From: Pedobacter mendelii | GTDB taxonomy: Bacteria; Bacteroidota; Bacteroidia; Sphingobacteriales; Sphingobacteriaceae | Length of the DNA stretch: 44,578 bases | Direction of reading: 5' to 3' | Assembly (NCBI RefSeq): GCF_014635725.1 | Contig: NZ_BMDJ01000016.1 | Coordinates: 1-44,578, forward strand | Shown here: positions 8,934 to 17,662 of the stretch, in pieces | Position numbering within the stretch: position 1 is the first letter of the stretch | How the letters are laid out: the number at the start of each line of letters is the position of its first letter | Program-made: the position numbers and the translations under genes | Notes under the pieces: generated by a model | The model's database searches: none | The model's input: the letters and a program-made list of their open reading frames with translations, nothing else | What the model was told of the DNA's origin: nothing

Positions 8934-9995
8934 ATGAGCAAATTCTTTTTTGCAGATAGCCTTGTCGATTATGAGCATTTAAACCTGAAGCGAGGAACGG
9001 TTGAAATATGGGAAGACGGAATGAGGACCTCAGGTGGAGAGGGGACGTATGAATGGTGGTATTTTGATGCGCATCTGGATGACGGATCTAAAGTTGTTAT
9101 TGTTTTTTACACAAAGGCAATGACGGAGGTAAATAAACCTTTAAAAGCATATGCGACAATAAATATTGATTTTAAAGACGGTTCGAAATTAGAGCGGTAT
9201 TTGCCTTCGGATAAATTTTATTCATCCAAAGATGAATGTGATGTTAGAATTGGGAAATGTTCATTTAAGGGTGATTTAAATTTTTACAACATACACCTAG
9301 AAGGAGATGATTTTGTTTTTGATGCAAAAATTTCTTCCGTGTCAGAAAGCTGGCGGCCTGAAACCGGTCACTTATACTTCGGAAAAAAAAGAAATTTATT
9401 CGCCTGGGTTGTACCTGTTCCAAAAGGTACCGTAGCGTTATCTTATAAATTTCCAGGCATGGAAATTACGACTAAAGGGTCTTGTTATCACGACCATAAT
9501 TGGGGAGATAAAAGTCTGCATAAACTGATAGATCATTGGTATTGGGCACGGGCAGAATTCGGTCCCTATACAATTATTGGGGCACAAATAATTCCCCGTA
9601 AAAAGTTTAAACAAAATCCTGTTAATATAATTATGATTTTAAAGGATGGTAAAAAGATAGCTGATTGTAGTGATAATATGGAATTTCTTAAATTAAATCC
9701 TTTTATTTCACAAATTGGAAAAAAACCCATATGCAATCAAATTATTCTTAATTACCATGAAAATGAATCTAAATTTAAACTGGAGCTTAATCGAACAGAA
9801 AATATTTTACAAACTTATTTAATTCAGGAAGAATTTAAACGGAAACTGGCTAAGTTTTTAACTGGTTTTAACGGTGCATATTTCAGAATAACGGGAAATG
9901 CGACCTTGAGTGTTAAAACTGATATTAAACCTGAAATTACCTATACAAATAATAATACGATTTGGGAATTAATGTATTTTGGCAACCCTGATTAA
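8934..9995 (+). CDS. CrtC/AttH-like double-lipocalin protein (carotenoid 1,2-hydratase-like)
   Basis: About 353 residues. GEGTYEWWYFDAHLDDG near residue 35 and YHDHNWGDKSLHKLIDHWYWARAEF near 190 match the family containing hydroxyneurosporene synthase/carotenoid 1,2-hydratase (CrtC) and AttH, with the characteristic EWWYFD and HDHNWG signatures. Known members add water to an isoprenoid double bond or act in secondary metabolism. I start at the ATG at 8934 rather than the TTG three codons earlier; it is 15 bases after the acyltransferase stop. Its 3' end overlaps the convergent prenyltransferase gene by 27 bases. Together with UbiA and glycosyltransferases it suggests an isoprenoid product, but the reaction is inferred. 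Confidence 0.75.
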   Translation: MSKFFFADSLVDYEHLNLKRGTVEIWEDGMRTSGGEGTYEWWYFDAHLDDGSKVVIVFYTKAMTEVNKPLKAYATINIDFKDGSKLERYLPSDKFYSSKDECDVRIGKCSFKGDLNFYNIHLEGDDFVFDAKISSVSESWRPETGHLYFGKKRNLFAWVVPVPKGTVALSYKFPGMEITTKGSCYHDHNWGDKSLHKLIDHWYWARAEFGPYTIIGAQIIPRKKFKQNPVNIIMILKDGKKIADCSDNMEFLKLNPFISQIGKKPICNQIILNYHENESKFKLELNRTENILQTYLIQEEFKRKLAKFLTGFNGAYFRITGNATLSVKTDIKPEITYTNNNTIWELMYFGNPD

Positions 9996-10994
9996 TTTAT
10001 TAATAACAACTTTACTTAAGTCAAAAAGCTCCTTCAAGGTTGTTAAAAATAACTTGTGAAAAAGAATTAAATGCAGAATTAACACAATATAGCCATTAGC
10101 TTGTGCTGCTGATACGTAAATAAGCAGTGCAACCGGGAAAAAAAGCGCATAGAATTCTAACATAAAAATCTGATAGAATCCGCTTTTTGGTGAAATAACA
10201 ATTATTATTTTTGACTTGAACAGGTACTGCTTCAGGAATGTAAAAAGTAAATAGACTAAAAAAGCTATTAAAACAATCCATAGCTTCAACGAGATAAGCA
10301 AGACGGTTAAGGCAAACAGTTCTGTAAAAACTAATAATCGGGGTACAAATTTAAACGTGTTTGGATTGATACGGTTTGCAAAAGTATCAATTCCTGAATT
10401 CTTATCATTTTCCCTATCCTTAAATTGATGATATAGTATACTCCTCAACCCCCAGCATAATGATATTGTTCCTGCAATAGCTAAAAGGAAGATATCAATT
10501 TTAGAATTTGCAAAGTAAAATATGATGCTCATGGCAAATAATGTTGGGAAAAAATGTTCTGCCATTGCGCAAGCAATTACACCCCATAAGCCCCTTTTTT
10601 TTAAACGGATAGGTTCAAAAGAATAAATGCTAATAGAAATGCATATCCCAAGATAGAATATGCAGGCACTTCTGAAAGGATAAATAAAATATACAGCGAT
10701 GGCTAATAGGACAATTGAGGTTATTAATAATACCATGCGCATCCAAATGGATATATTTTGCATCATATTCGCTTTTCCACAAGCAGTATCTATGCTTAAA
10801 TCTGTAAAATCATTAATTATACTTGCATAGATGGCAATAACAACCAAACTGGTGAAAATGATGAAGAATGCAGGGAAAAGCAGGTTAAAAAGTAAACTGT
10901 TACATGCTATTGCTGCAGCATAGGCTAAAGAAAGCACTTGCGGGGTTTTGAAATCCCACCATTCATGTGCCCTTGTTAACTTCGCTAAATTCAT
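9969..10994 (-). CDS. UbiA-family prenyltransferase
   Basis: 341 residues with eight to nine transmembrane helices. Both aspartate-rich motifs of the UbiA superfamily are visible: NDFTDLSID (about 61-69) and DRENDKNSGID (about 194-204). Together they bind Mg2+ and the diphosphate of a prenyl donor. The enzyme attaches a polyprenyl chain to an aromatic or isoprenoid acceptor in the membrane. It lies 7 bases downstream of the GT4 gene on the minus strand, so it is the last gene of an ABC exporter - GT4 - UbiA operon. Since it is not beside ubiquinone/menaquinone or heme A genes, a role in a special lipid or pigment is more likely than respiratory quinone synthesis. Acceptor unknown. Confidence 0.85.
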   Translation of the reverse strand: MNLAKLTRAHEWWDFKTPQVLSLAYAAAIACNSLLFNLLFPAFFIIFTSLVVIAIYASIINDFTDLSIDTACGKANMMQNISIWMRMVLLITSIVLLAIAVYFIYPFRSACIFYLGICISISIYSFEPIRLKKRGLWGVIACAMAEHFFPTLFAMSIIFYFANSKIDIFLLAIAGTISLCWGLRSILYHQFKDRENDKNSGIDTFANRINPNTFKFVPRLLVFTELFALTVLLISLKLWIVLIAFLVYLLFTFLKQYLFKSKIIIVISPKSGFYQIFMLEFYALFFPVALLIYVSAAQANGYIVLILHLILFHKLFLTTLKELFDLSKVVINKLIRVAKIH

Positions 10995-11001
10995 CTTTTA
11001 G

Positions 11002-12186
11002 TTAGCTTGTTTTAATAAGTGAAATAATTTCTGCGGCAAAGTCTTTTTCAGGTTTTTTAGGAACTGATTTTGCTATGTAAGCAGCAGCCTTTTTTCCGAT
11101 TTCTTTCCATTCATCCAATCTTCGATAAGCCCTTTCCATAGCTTCTTCAAAAGTATCTTCAAATGGCAATCCACTGAATCCGGTTACATTTTCTTCTATA
11201 AGTTCTGTATTTCCACCCGATTTGGATACAATGACAGGTCTGCCGGCCGCCATAGCTTCTACCATAGATAATGGCAAACCTTCACTTCTGGATGGCAAAA
11301 CTAAAGCATGGAAATCTTTCCAAAGGCTATCAATATCTTCAACCTGACCTTTAAAAACTATCTTTTTAACATTTAACAAACTTGCCAAATCTTTCAAGCC
11401 ATTTTCATCATTGCCTTTACCAATAAACGTTACACTAAGATTTCTGTCTTGCCACCGTTTACGGCTTAAAATTCTTATTAAAATGTCCTGGCCTTTGTCC
11501 AATAAAAACAAGCGGCCAACGCATGCAAGTTTAACCTCTCCGGTAATTGGTGGGAAGGGATGTATATTTCCGATTTTTTGAGGGTTAAAAATTACCTTGC
11601 TGTTTTCAAGTCTTGTTCCAAATTGTTCTTCAGTTAAATTCAGGTTGTGTTTGGAAACAAAATAACAAGCCTTTGCTTCTTTAAGTAATCTAGTCATCTG
11701 AGGCCTGTCGCCGCCAGCTGGCCAATAAAAATCCACGGCTTTTTGTACAATCAAAACATAAGGTATCGCTAACTTATTACATGCATAAGCATAGCTGAGG
11801 CCATCGAAATTAATGCCCTGCGATATAATTGCAAAATCAGGTTTGTTTTTTTTAAATGATTTGATAAGGTTATTTACCCACGGGTTGTTATAAAAACTGA
11901 AAGGTTCGCTATCTCCAGAAAGCTGGGTAAACTTATCAATTATTTTGTTTGCGTTTCTTACAAGAAAAGGCTTAACGATATCTATATTTTCAAATTTTAC
12001 ACCCAGTGAGGCCAATTTTTTAAACTCCGGGTGTTGTTGATTTACAAATGTTTTATAAACAGTAATTTTTAATCCTTCTTCAATCAGATAGGGTACCGTT
12101 TTACCCCAAAGCTCTTCACTTCCTCCCCAATCCTCGCTGCAAGATGAAATAATACAAATGTTTTTTTTAGTATTTGTCTTTCTCAT
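11002..12186 (-). CDS. Glycosyltransferase family 4 (GT-B fold)
   Basis: About 394 residues from the ATG at 12186, which directly precedes RKTNTKKNICIIS; a longer start at 12237 would overlap the ABC gene by about 40 bases and adds a non-conserved leader. The N-terminal half shows SSCSEDWGGSEELWG, the GT4 acceptor-side glycine-rich loop. The C-terminal half carries VGRLFLLDKGQDILI and the nucleotide-sugar motif LPSRSEGLPLSMVEAMAAGRPVIVSKSGGNTELI. It transfers a sugar from an activated donor to the growing product. It follows the ABC exporter directly and precedes the UbiA prenyltransferase, forming one minus-strand operon. Donor and acceptor cannot be told from sequence. Confidence 0.9.
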   Translation of the reverse strand: MRKTNTKKNICIISSCSEDWGGSEELWGKTVPYLIEEGLKITVYKTFVNQQHPEFKKLASLGVKFENIDIVKPFLVRNANKIIDKFTQLSGDSEPFSFYNNPWVNNLIKSFKKNKPDFAIISQGINFDGLSYAYACNKLAIPYVLIVQKAVDFYWPAGGDRPQMTRLLKEAKACYFVSKHNLNLTEEQFGTRLENSKVIFNPQKIGNIHPFPPITGEVKLACVGRLFLLDKGQDILIRILSRKRWQDRNLSVTFIGKGNDENGLKDLASLLNVKKIVFKGQVEDIDSLWKDFHALVLPSRSEGLPLSMVEAMAAGRPVIVSKSGGNTELIEENVTGFSGLPFEDTFEEAMERAYRRLDEWKEIGKKAAAYIAKSVPKKPEKDFAAEIISLIKTS

Positions 12187-12196
12187 TTCCTGTTGT

Positions 12197-13999
12197 TTAT
12201 GCATTTTTTTTGCTAAAAAGCCTGGCGTAATCTCCATCCAAATTTAATAATTTTTCATCGGTACCTTGCTGGGTTATCGTTCCGTTAGATAATACATAAA
12301 TGTAATCAGCATGTTTAATTGCGGAATGTCTGTGGCTAATTATTAAGGCGCCTCTGGTGCCAATATTTTCTCTAAAAGAATCAAATAAGTATTTTTCTGC
12401 AATAACGTCAAGGGCACTTGTTGCCTCGTCAAGAATTAGAAACCTAGACGAACTGTACAGCGCCCTTGCTGTGGCTAATTTTTGCCATTGACCAATACTT
12501 ATTTCCTGCCCGTTATCAAACACCTTACCCATCACTGTATCATATCCGTCGATAAATTCATCAATGTAAAGATTTGCACCCGTTTTGGTTGCCGCCTCTT
12601 TTATATCTTCTATTTTATGTTCGGTCCTTTCCATGTCTCCGAAACGGATATTGTCTGCTGCCGAGAAATTATATTTATTAAAATCCTGAAATACAATACC
12701 AATCTGTTTTCTGTAATCTGATATGGAAAAGTTATTTACATTCTCTTCTCCTAAAGATATCAAACCCGAGTCAGGGCGATATAACCCGGCCAAAATCTTT
12801 ATCAGTGTAGTTTTTCCTGCACCATTTAATCCAACAAGTGCAATTATTTTTCCGGCTGGTATTTCCATAGAAATATTTGACAGTGTCATCTTTCTGCTTC
12901 CGGGGTAAGAAAAGCTCACATTCTTTAATTTAAGGCTCAAATCATTCTTTTTAGGAATTGATATGTATTCTTCCTTAACTTCTTTAACCGGTACCAAATC
13001 GAAAAGCTCGTATATGCTTGATACAAAAATGTTATTCATGTAAAGGTTAGAAATACCGGTAGCAATGCTTTGCAATAAATTGAATGATTGAGGAAAAATA
13101 ACCAAAAACAAGGCTAAACTTCCTAAAGAACCACTTGATGTATTCAATAAAATATAGCCAATGCATACAAAAAAGCCAATATTAGAAATTGATAGTGAAA
13201 CACTTTCGCCTAATGTTCTAACAAAGCTTATTTTTAGCTTTTCACTTAGCAACTGCATCCTGATGGTGTAATATTGATCTTTAAAAAAAGTTCCTAAATT
13301 ATAACTTCTAACTTCTTTGGCTGCGGTATCTGATGTTATCAAATTACTAAGGTACATTGATTTTCTTTCAGCGGGGGTTTGCTGAACCCGAAGTATGTTT
13401 TGCTTTTTTGAAAAATATATTCTAATCAATAGTGTTGGTATAACCAATAGAATAAGTATTGGAAGAAGAACCTTGCTTATTGTAGAAAGAACGATTGCTA
13501 TACCCAAAAGACTTAAAATATTTTTTGTAATATCCAGCAGGGATAAAATAACCTGGTTTGGTCTGTAGGAGCCGGCATCTTTAGCTCTTTTTAAAATGTC
13601 AAAATATTCAGGACTTTCATAATAAGACAATTCTAAATCCTTTGCTATTTCATGTATTTTATCATCTATTTTTTCAGAAACTTTTGCCGCTTGTACCTCA
13701 CTTATATAAGCAGAAAATGTTTTGGTTACATTATAACAAACGCCAATTATGACAGAAAAGAAAATATATTTTATTATTAAATCACGGCTTTGCGGGTTGG
13801 ATATATCTGCTTTTGATACTACATCAACAATCAACTTTAAAGAATAAAGAGAGGCAAGCATGAATAAAGTTTCTATCAGGATGGCCAAAATTACAAGTAT
13901 TGTCCAGCCCTTTGAAAATGCAAATATTAGTTTTACAGTTCTGCCGATATTCAGATTAGTTTTAAGTCTTTTAAGTTTAGATATAAGAGATTTAGGCAT
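12197..13999 (-). CDS. ABC exporter, fused membrane and ATPase domains
   Basis: 600 residues. The first 330 or so form a six-helix exporter domain. The C-terminal ATPase has Walker A GLNGAGKTT, Q-loop FQDFNKYNF, a variant signature ISIGQWQK (LSGGQ class), Walker B FLILDEATSALD and the H-loop SHR. Such half-transporters work as dimers, moving lipids, glycolipids or peptides across the inner membrane. It is first in an operon with GT4 and UbiA, and divergent from a GT2 gene about 270 bases away. Export of a glycosylated lipid made by the neighbours fits, but direction and substrate are inferred. Confidence 0.92.
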   Translation of the reverse strand: MPKSLISKLKRLKTNLNIGRTVKLIFAFSKGWTILVILAILIETLFMLASLYSLKLIVDVVSKADISNPQSRDLIIKYIFFSVIIGVCYNVTKTFSAYISEVQAAKVSEKIDDKIHEIAKDLELSYYESPEYFDILKRAKDAGSYRPNQVILSLLDITKNILSLLGIAIVLSTISKVLLPILILLVIPTLLIRIYFSKKQNILRVQQTPAERKSMYLSNLITSDTAAKEVRSYNLGTFFKDQYYTIRMQLLSEKLKISFVRTLGESVSLSISNIGFFVCIGYILLNTSSGSLGSLALFLVIFPQSFNLLQSIATGISNLYMNNIFVSSIYELFDLVPVKEVKEEYISIPKKNDLSLKLKNVSFSYPGSRKMTLSNISMEIPAGKIIALVGLNGAGKTTLIKILAGLYRPDSGLISLGEENVNNFSISDYRKQIGIVFQDFNKYNFSAADNIRFGDMERTEHKIEDIKEAATKTGANLYIDEFIDGYDTVMGKVFDNGQEISIGQWQKLATARALYSSSRFLILDEATSALDVIAEKYLFDSFRENIGTRGALIISHRHSAIKHADYIYVLSNGTITQQGTDEKLLNLDGDYARLFSKKNA

Positions 14000-14225
14000 A
14001 AATTAATTAGACTTAGGGAGAATAGGGGAAAGTAATGTGAAAAATTAATGGTTGCAATTGGAATAAATATATTAATTCTGACTAAGAATTATTAACAAAT
14101 AAAATGGTTACATAAAATTTTATTAATTCATAGTTTTTATTTTCCAAAATTAACATTAACAACTTATAACACATTATAAGATTGAAGAAATAAAAACAAA
14201 TTCACTAAAACTTTGGTTATAATCG

Positions 14226-14233
14226 TACTTTTG
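14226..14233 (+). promoter_or_regulatory. Candidate Bacteroidota -7 promoter element before the GT2 gene
   Basis: TACTTTTG matches the Bacteroidota -7 consensus TAnnTTTG, 38 bases before the GT2 ATG. A well-spaced TTTG -33 element is not obvious, so this is tentative. Confidence 0.3.
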
Positions 14234-14271
14234 AAAAGTTTAACATCTATCCTTATCAATAAGTAATATTT

Positions 14272-15255
14272 ATGACTACTGAAAAACTTGTAAGTGTCAT
14301 TATTGTAACCTTTAACAGAGCCCATTTCTTAAAAGATGCTATACAAAGTGTTTTAAATCAGACTTATAAAAATATTCAACTGATTTTAGTTGATGATGGT
14401 TCCACTGATAACACTAAAGAACTTGCTGAAGCATATCCTTTCATAGAATACCACTACAAAAATAATGGGGGGCAGGCTTCCGCCAGAAATCTTGGATTTA
14501 AATATGCTAAAGGTGATTTTGTTGCCTGTTTAGATTCTGATGATATGTGGTATCCTGATTTTCTAACAATTTGTGTGAAACAATTAACCAATACAAATAC
14601 TGATTTTGTATTCACTAATTGGGATCAGGAAGTTAAAGATGGGGTAAGCTGGCAGTTTTTAAACAGGGATCCTTTTTTAAAGCCGTACCTGAGCAATTTA
14701 AAAGATGGATGGGTATTGCTGGAGTATGCAGATACTAAAAATTTATACTTAAGAGCATGCCCCTCACCGTCATCATCAGTTGTTTTTAGAAAATCATCGA
14801 TGATAGTACGCTGGGATGAGCAAATGAAAATCGGTGACGACTGGTCAATGTATCTTGATATTATTTTTTCCAAAAAATGCAATGTTGCATTTACCCTTAA
14901 GGTATTATGGAGAAAAAGAGTAAATGATATAAATGTTTACGATGGCCGTAAATGGAATGAAGTTCTTGAGAATTTGTACATTAACGATTTATCAAAAAAA
15001 ATAAGTAAACTTAAAAGCCGCTTAAATAAAGACGAGCTAGATATTCTTAATAAAAGATATATCGAAAGTATGGTCGAGCTTGCTAAGCATAATATTGTTA
15101 GAGAATATAAGTTTCTTAGTGCAATCCAGCTCCTGAAAAGATCTTTTATAGTTGATATTTCCCAAACTTTAATTTCAATACCTCTTGTCTTGAGAAAGGC
15201 AATTAATTCTAAAATTATTGTGCCAAAGGATGTAACAAATTTAAATGGTACCTAA
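14272..15255 (+). CDS. Glycosyltransferase family 2 (GT-A fold)
   Basis: 327 residues. The N-terminus VSVIIVTFNRAHFLKDAIQSV, the VDDGSTDNTKE donor loop and the DSDD metal-binding motif (about residue 90) define a GT2 enzyme. It has no clear transmembrane helix and is likely peripheral. It points away from the ABC - GT4 - UbiA operon and ends just before a bidirectional terminator, so it is probably a single-gene transcript functionally tied to that cluster. The sugar and acceptor are unknown. Confidence 0.9.
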   Translation: MTTEKLVSVIIVTFNRAHFLKDAIQSVLNQTYKNIQLILVDDGSTDNTKELAEAYPFIEYHYKNNGGQASARNLGFKYAKGDFVACLDSDDMWYPDFLTICVKQLTNTNTDFVFTNWDQEVKDGVSWQFLNRDPFLKPYLSNLKDGWVLLEYADTKNLYLRACPSPSSSVVFRKSSMIVRWDEQMKIGDDWSMYLDIIFSKKCNVAFTLKVLWRKRVNDINVYDGRKWNEVLENLYINDLSKKISKLKSRLNKDELDILNKRYIESMVELAKHNIVREYKFLSAIQLLKRSFIVDISQTLISIPLVLRKAINSKIIVPKDVTNLNGT

Positions 15256-15280
15256 ATTTACACAAGAAATATGAACTGTT

Positions 15281-15339
15281 AAAATGCTATAGTTAATAAT
15301 GATTTGCTCTAAGGGCTAATGGATTAACTATAGCATTTT
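15281..15339. terminator. Strong bidirectional terminator hairpin
   Basis: A perfect 16-bp stem, AAAATGCTATAGTTAA (15281-15296) with TTAACTATAGCATTTT (15324-15339), around a 27-base loop. It lies between the convergent GT2 and BadF-type kinase genes, flanked by A/T runs on both sides. Confidence 0.85.
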
Positions 15340-15343
15340 ATCA

Positions 15344-16204
15344 CTATCCTTTTGGGGATAATTCCAGGTGGTAATGCACCAAATCATCTATTGGTGAGCG
15401 TATAATTTTACCAACACCCATTTCATAGCGATCGGCAACGATACTTAAAATGTCACGGAAACTGTAACCTACAGAACCTACGCAGTTTAATTTATGGTCT
15501 TTATAGTTAGGGTAGTGTATAACCAAAGCTTCGAAAAAAGCAGTAAAAGCATAATCAATCGTTTTATATGTATAATCTTCGTAACTATCTTTAAAGTCGT
15601 ATAAAAATTTACTAAAGCTTGCACAAAAACGGTTTGGCAATGGTTTGTTGTAAATGTTATCGAAAATATCTTCGTTTGTTAAAGCATAATTGTCGTAAAA
15701 AGCTTCTCTCAAGCCTTTAGGCATATAACCTTTCATGTAATCGCCTAAAATGCGCTTACCAATATAAGAACCACTACCTTCATCGCCGAGAAAATAACCT
15801 AATGAATCAATATTCATAGTAATGTCATTTCCGTCATATAAACATGAATTGGTTCCCGTGCCTAAAATGCCTGCAAATCCGGGTTCGTTACCCAAAAGTG
15901 CTCTGCAAGAAGCAAGTAAATCATGTCCGACAAAAATTTCTGCATTAGTGAAAACCAGTTTCATGGCATCAGCAACAATTTTTTTGTTACCAGGCGTAGA
16001 GCAACCTGCACCATAGTAATAAATTGCTGTTAATTTCTCTCTTTCTAAGTGGTCCGGAAGAGTTTCATTTAAAGATTGTACAATATATTCCCCTTTTGAG
16101 AAATAAGGATTGTAGCCCTCGGTATTAAAGTAAATTTTTCTGCCGGCCTCATTAATCAAACACCAGTTTGTTTTGGTTGATCCACCGTCTGCAATTACTA
16201 TCAT
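15344..16204 (-). CDS. BadF-type N-acetylglucosamine kinase-like ATPase
   Basis: 286 residues from the ATG at 16204, which places the canonical MIVIADGGSTKTNW phosphate-1 motif at the N-terminus; a GTG eight codons earlier is less likely. LGTGTNS (phosphate 2) and GDEGS (adenosine side) are intact. Homologues phosphorylate N-acetylglucosamine or related amino sugars, or act in peptidoglycan sugar recycling. This copy is the full-motif paralogue of the gene at 4930-5772. The palindrome GTGTAAAAAATACAC lies 106-120 bases upstream, suggesting the same control as pfkA. It stands alone on the minus strand, divergent from the threonine aldolase gene. Substrate is inferred from the family. Confidence 0.85.
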   Translation of the reverse strand: MIVIADGGSTKTNWCLINEAGRKIYFNTEGYNPYFSKGEYIVQSLNETLPDHLEREKLTAIYYYGAGCSTPGNKKIVADAMKLVFTNAEIFVGHDLLASCRALLGNEPGFAGILGTGTNSCLYDGNDITMNIDSLGYFLGDEGSGSYIGKRILGDYMKGYMPKGLREAFYDNYALTNEDIFDNIYNKPLPNRFCASFSKFLYDFKDSYEDYTYKTIDYAFTAFFEALVIHYPNYKDHKLNCVGSVGYSFRDILSIVADRYEMGVGKIIRSPIDDLVHYHLELSPKG

Positions 16205-16309
16205 TTTATTTATTTTTGGTTTTAGCACGATAAAAGTATAAAAACTCTTATATTTTGTTTCTTTTTTTTTAATAATTTTTTAACAATTTGTTGTTGTTGA
16301 AATTTAAGT

Positions 16310-16324
16310 GTGTAAAAAATACAC
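16310..16324. promoter_or_regulatory. Palindromic candidate operator, copy 3
   Basis: GTGTAAAAAATACAC in the divergent promoter region between the BadF-type kinase and the threonine aldolase gene (100 bases before its ATG). Identical to copies 1 and 2. Confidence 0.55.
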
Positions 16325-16423
16325 TATATATGCCTTTTAATGGGCATAAAACCTTAAAATTATACCATATAAGGCATTGGTCTTATTTTTAAACGTCAGT
16401 AATATTTTACAATTTTTATAAGG

Positions 16424-17449
16424 ATGATTAATAAAATTATAGATTTTAGAAGTGATACGGTAACTAAACCAACAACTGGCATGCTCGATGCAATGATGAG
16501 TGCAAAAGTTGGAGATGATGTTTTTGGTGAAGATGAAACGGTTCATGAACTCGAAACAAAACTTGCAGGATTATTTAATATGGAAGCTGGTTTATTTTGT
16601 CCTTCTGGCACTATGACCAACCAAATCGGTATTAAATGTTTTACTCAGCCGATGGATGAGGTGATCTGTGATCAAACGGCTCACGTTTATCGATACGAAA
16701 TTGGAGGTATTGCTTTTCACTCCGCTGCATCTGTAAGGTTATTGCATGGAGAACGTGGTATTCTAACACCGGAGCTTATAGAGCCTGAAATTAATGAAGA
16801 CAATATACATTACCCAAATTCGAGTTTGGTTGTTTTAGAAAATACGGTTAACAAAGGTGGGGGCAGTTGTTATAGCTTATCACAAATTGCTTCTATACAT
16901 CATTTATGCAACATTAAGGGTTTAAAACTTCATTTAGATGGTGCCAGAATTTTTAATGCATTAACAGCAACCGGCGATAGTGCTTACAATTATGGAAAAT
17001 ATTTTGATGGTATTTCTGTCTGCTTATCAAAAGGTTTGGGCGCACCGGTTGGATCTGTTTTGTTGGGTAGCAAAACAACGATTCATAAAGCTAAGAAAAT
17101 AAGAAAAGCTTTCGGAGGTGGTATGAGGCAGGCTGGTTTCTTGGCTGCTGCAGGAATTTATTCTTTAGATAATCATATAGAGCGTCTGAAAGATGATCAC
17201 AAACATGCTAAAAATCTGGCTGTTGCCTTGTTGCAAACGAGTTATGTAAAATCTGTAATGCCGGTTGAAACAAACATTGTTATTTTTGAGGTTTCAAAAG
17301 GTATGGCTGAAAAAGTGGTACACCAATTTAAAGAAAAAGGATTACTTTGTAATACAACCAGTTCTAGTACGGTTCGGTTTGTAACTCATCTTGATATTAG
17401 CCCATCGATGGTTGATGAAGCGATAGAAATAATATTACATTTGCGTTAA
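16424..17449 (+). CDS. ltaE: Low-specificity L-threonine aldolase
   Basis: 341 residues, the normal length. This PLP enzyme cleaves L-threonine or L-allo-threonine to glycine and acetaldehyde. The start DFRSDTVTKPT, the VGDDVFGED loop, the LHLDGARIFNA segment and the PLP-lysine region CLSKGLGAPVGSVL are all intact. It is transcribed alone, divergent from the BadF-type kinase. A purine-rich low-complexity tract follows it immediately. Confidence 0.93.
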   Translation: MINKIIDFRSDTVTKPTTGMLDAMMSAKVGDDVFGEDETVHELETKLAGLFNMEAGLFCPSGTMTNQIGIKCFTQPMDEVICDQTAHVYRYEIGGIAFHSAASVRLLHGERGILTPELIEPEINEDNIHYPNSSLVVLENTVNKGGGSCYSLSQIASIHHLCNIKGLKLHLDGARIFNALTATGDSAYNYGKYFDGISVCLSKGLGAPVGSVLLGSKTTIHKAKKIRKAFGGGMRQAGFLAAAGIYSLDNHIERLKDDHKHAKNLAVALLQTSYVKSVMPVETNIVIFEVSKGMAEKVVHQFKEKGLLCNTTSSSTVRFVTHLDISPSMVDEAIEIILHLR

Positions 17450-17560
17450 AGTGGGTTGAGGATGAGATTGGATTGAGGATGACATTGAAATTGAGGATGA
17501 GGTTAAGGATGAGGACGAGGTTGAGGTTAAGGATGAGATTAAGATCGAGGCCAAGGTTGA
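17448..17560 (+). repeat. Purine-rich degenerate tandem repeat
   Basis: About 110 bases built of imperfect copies of a roughly 12-base unit resembling TTGAGGATGAGG, with almost no C on this strand. It is followed by a second simple tract of AACCAACCACCTAA-like units up to the accC start. No reading frame is supported; it is probably a product of replication slippage. Confidence 0.7.
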
Positions 17561-17662
17561 GAATTGCAAATCAGGACTTCATAATTGCGATACAAACCAA
17601 TCATCCAACGAACTAAAAAACTAACCACCTAATAAACCAACCACCTAACAAACTAAATACCA

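Noticed and set aside
12187..12237. Longer start for the GT4 gene
   Set aside because: It would overlap the ABC exporter gene by about 40 bases and adds a leader unlike the family.
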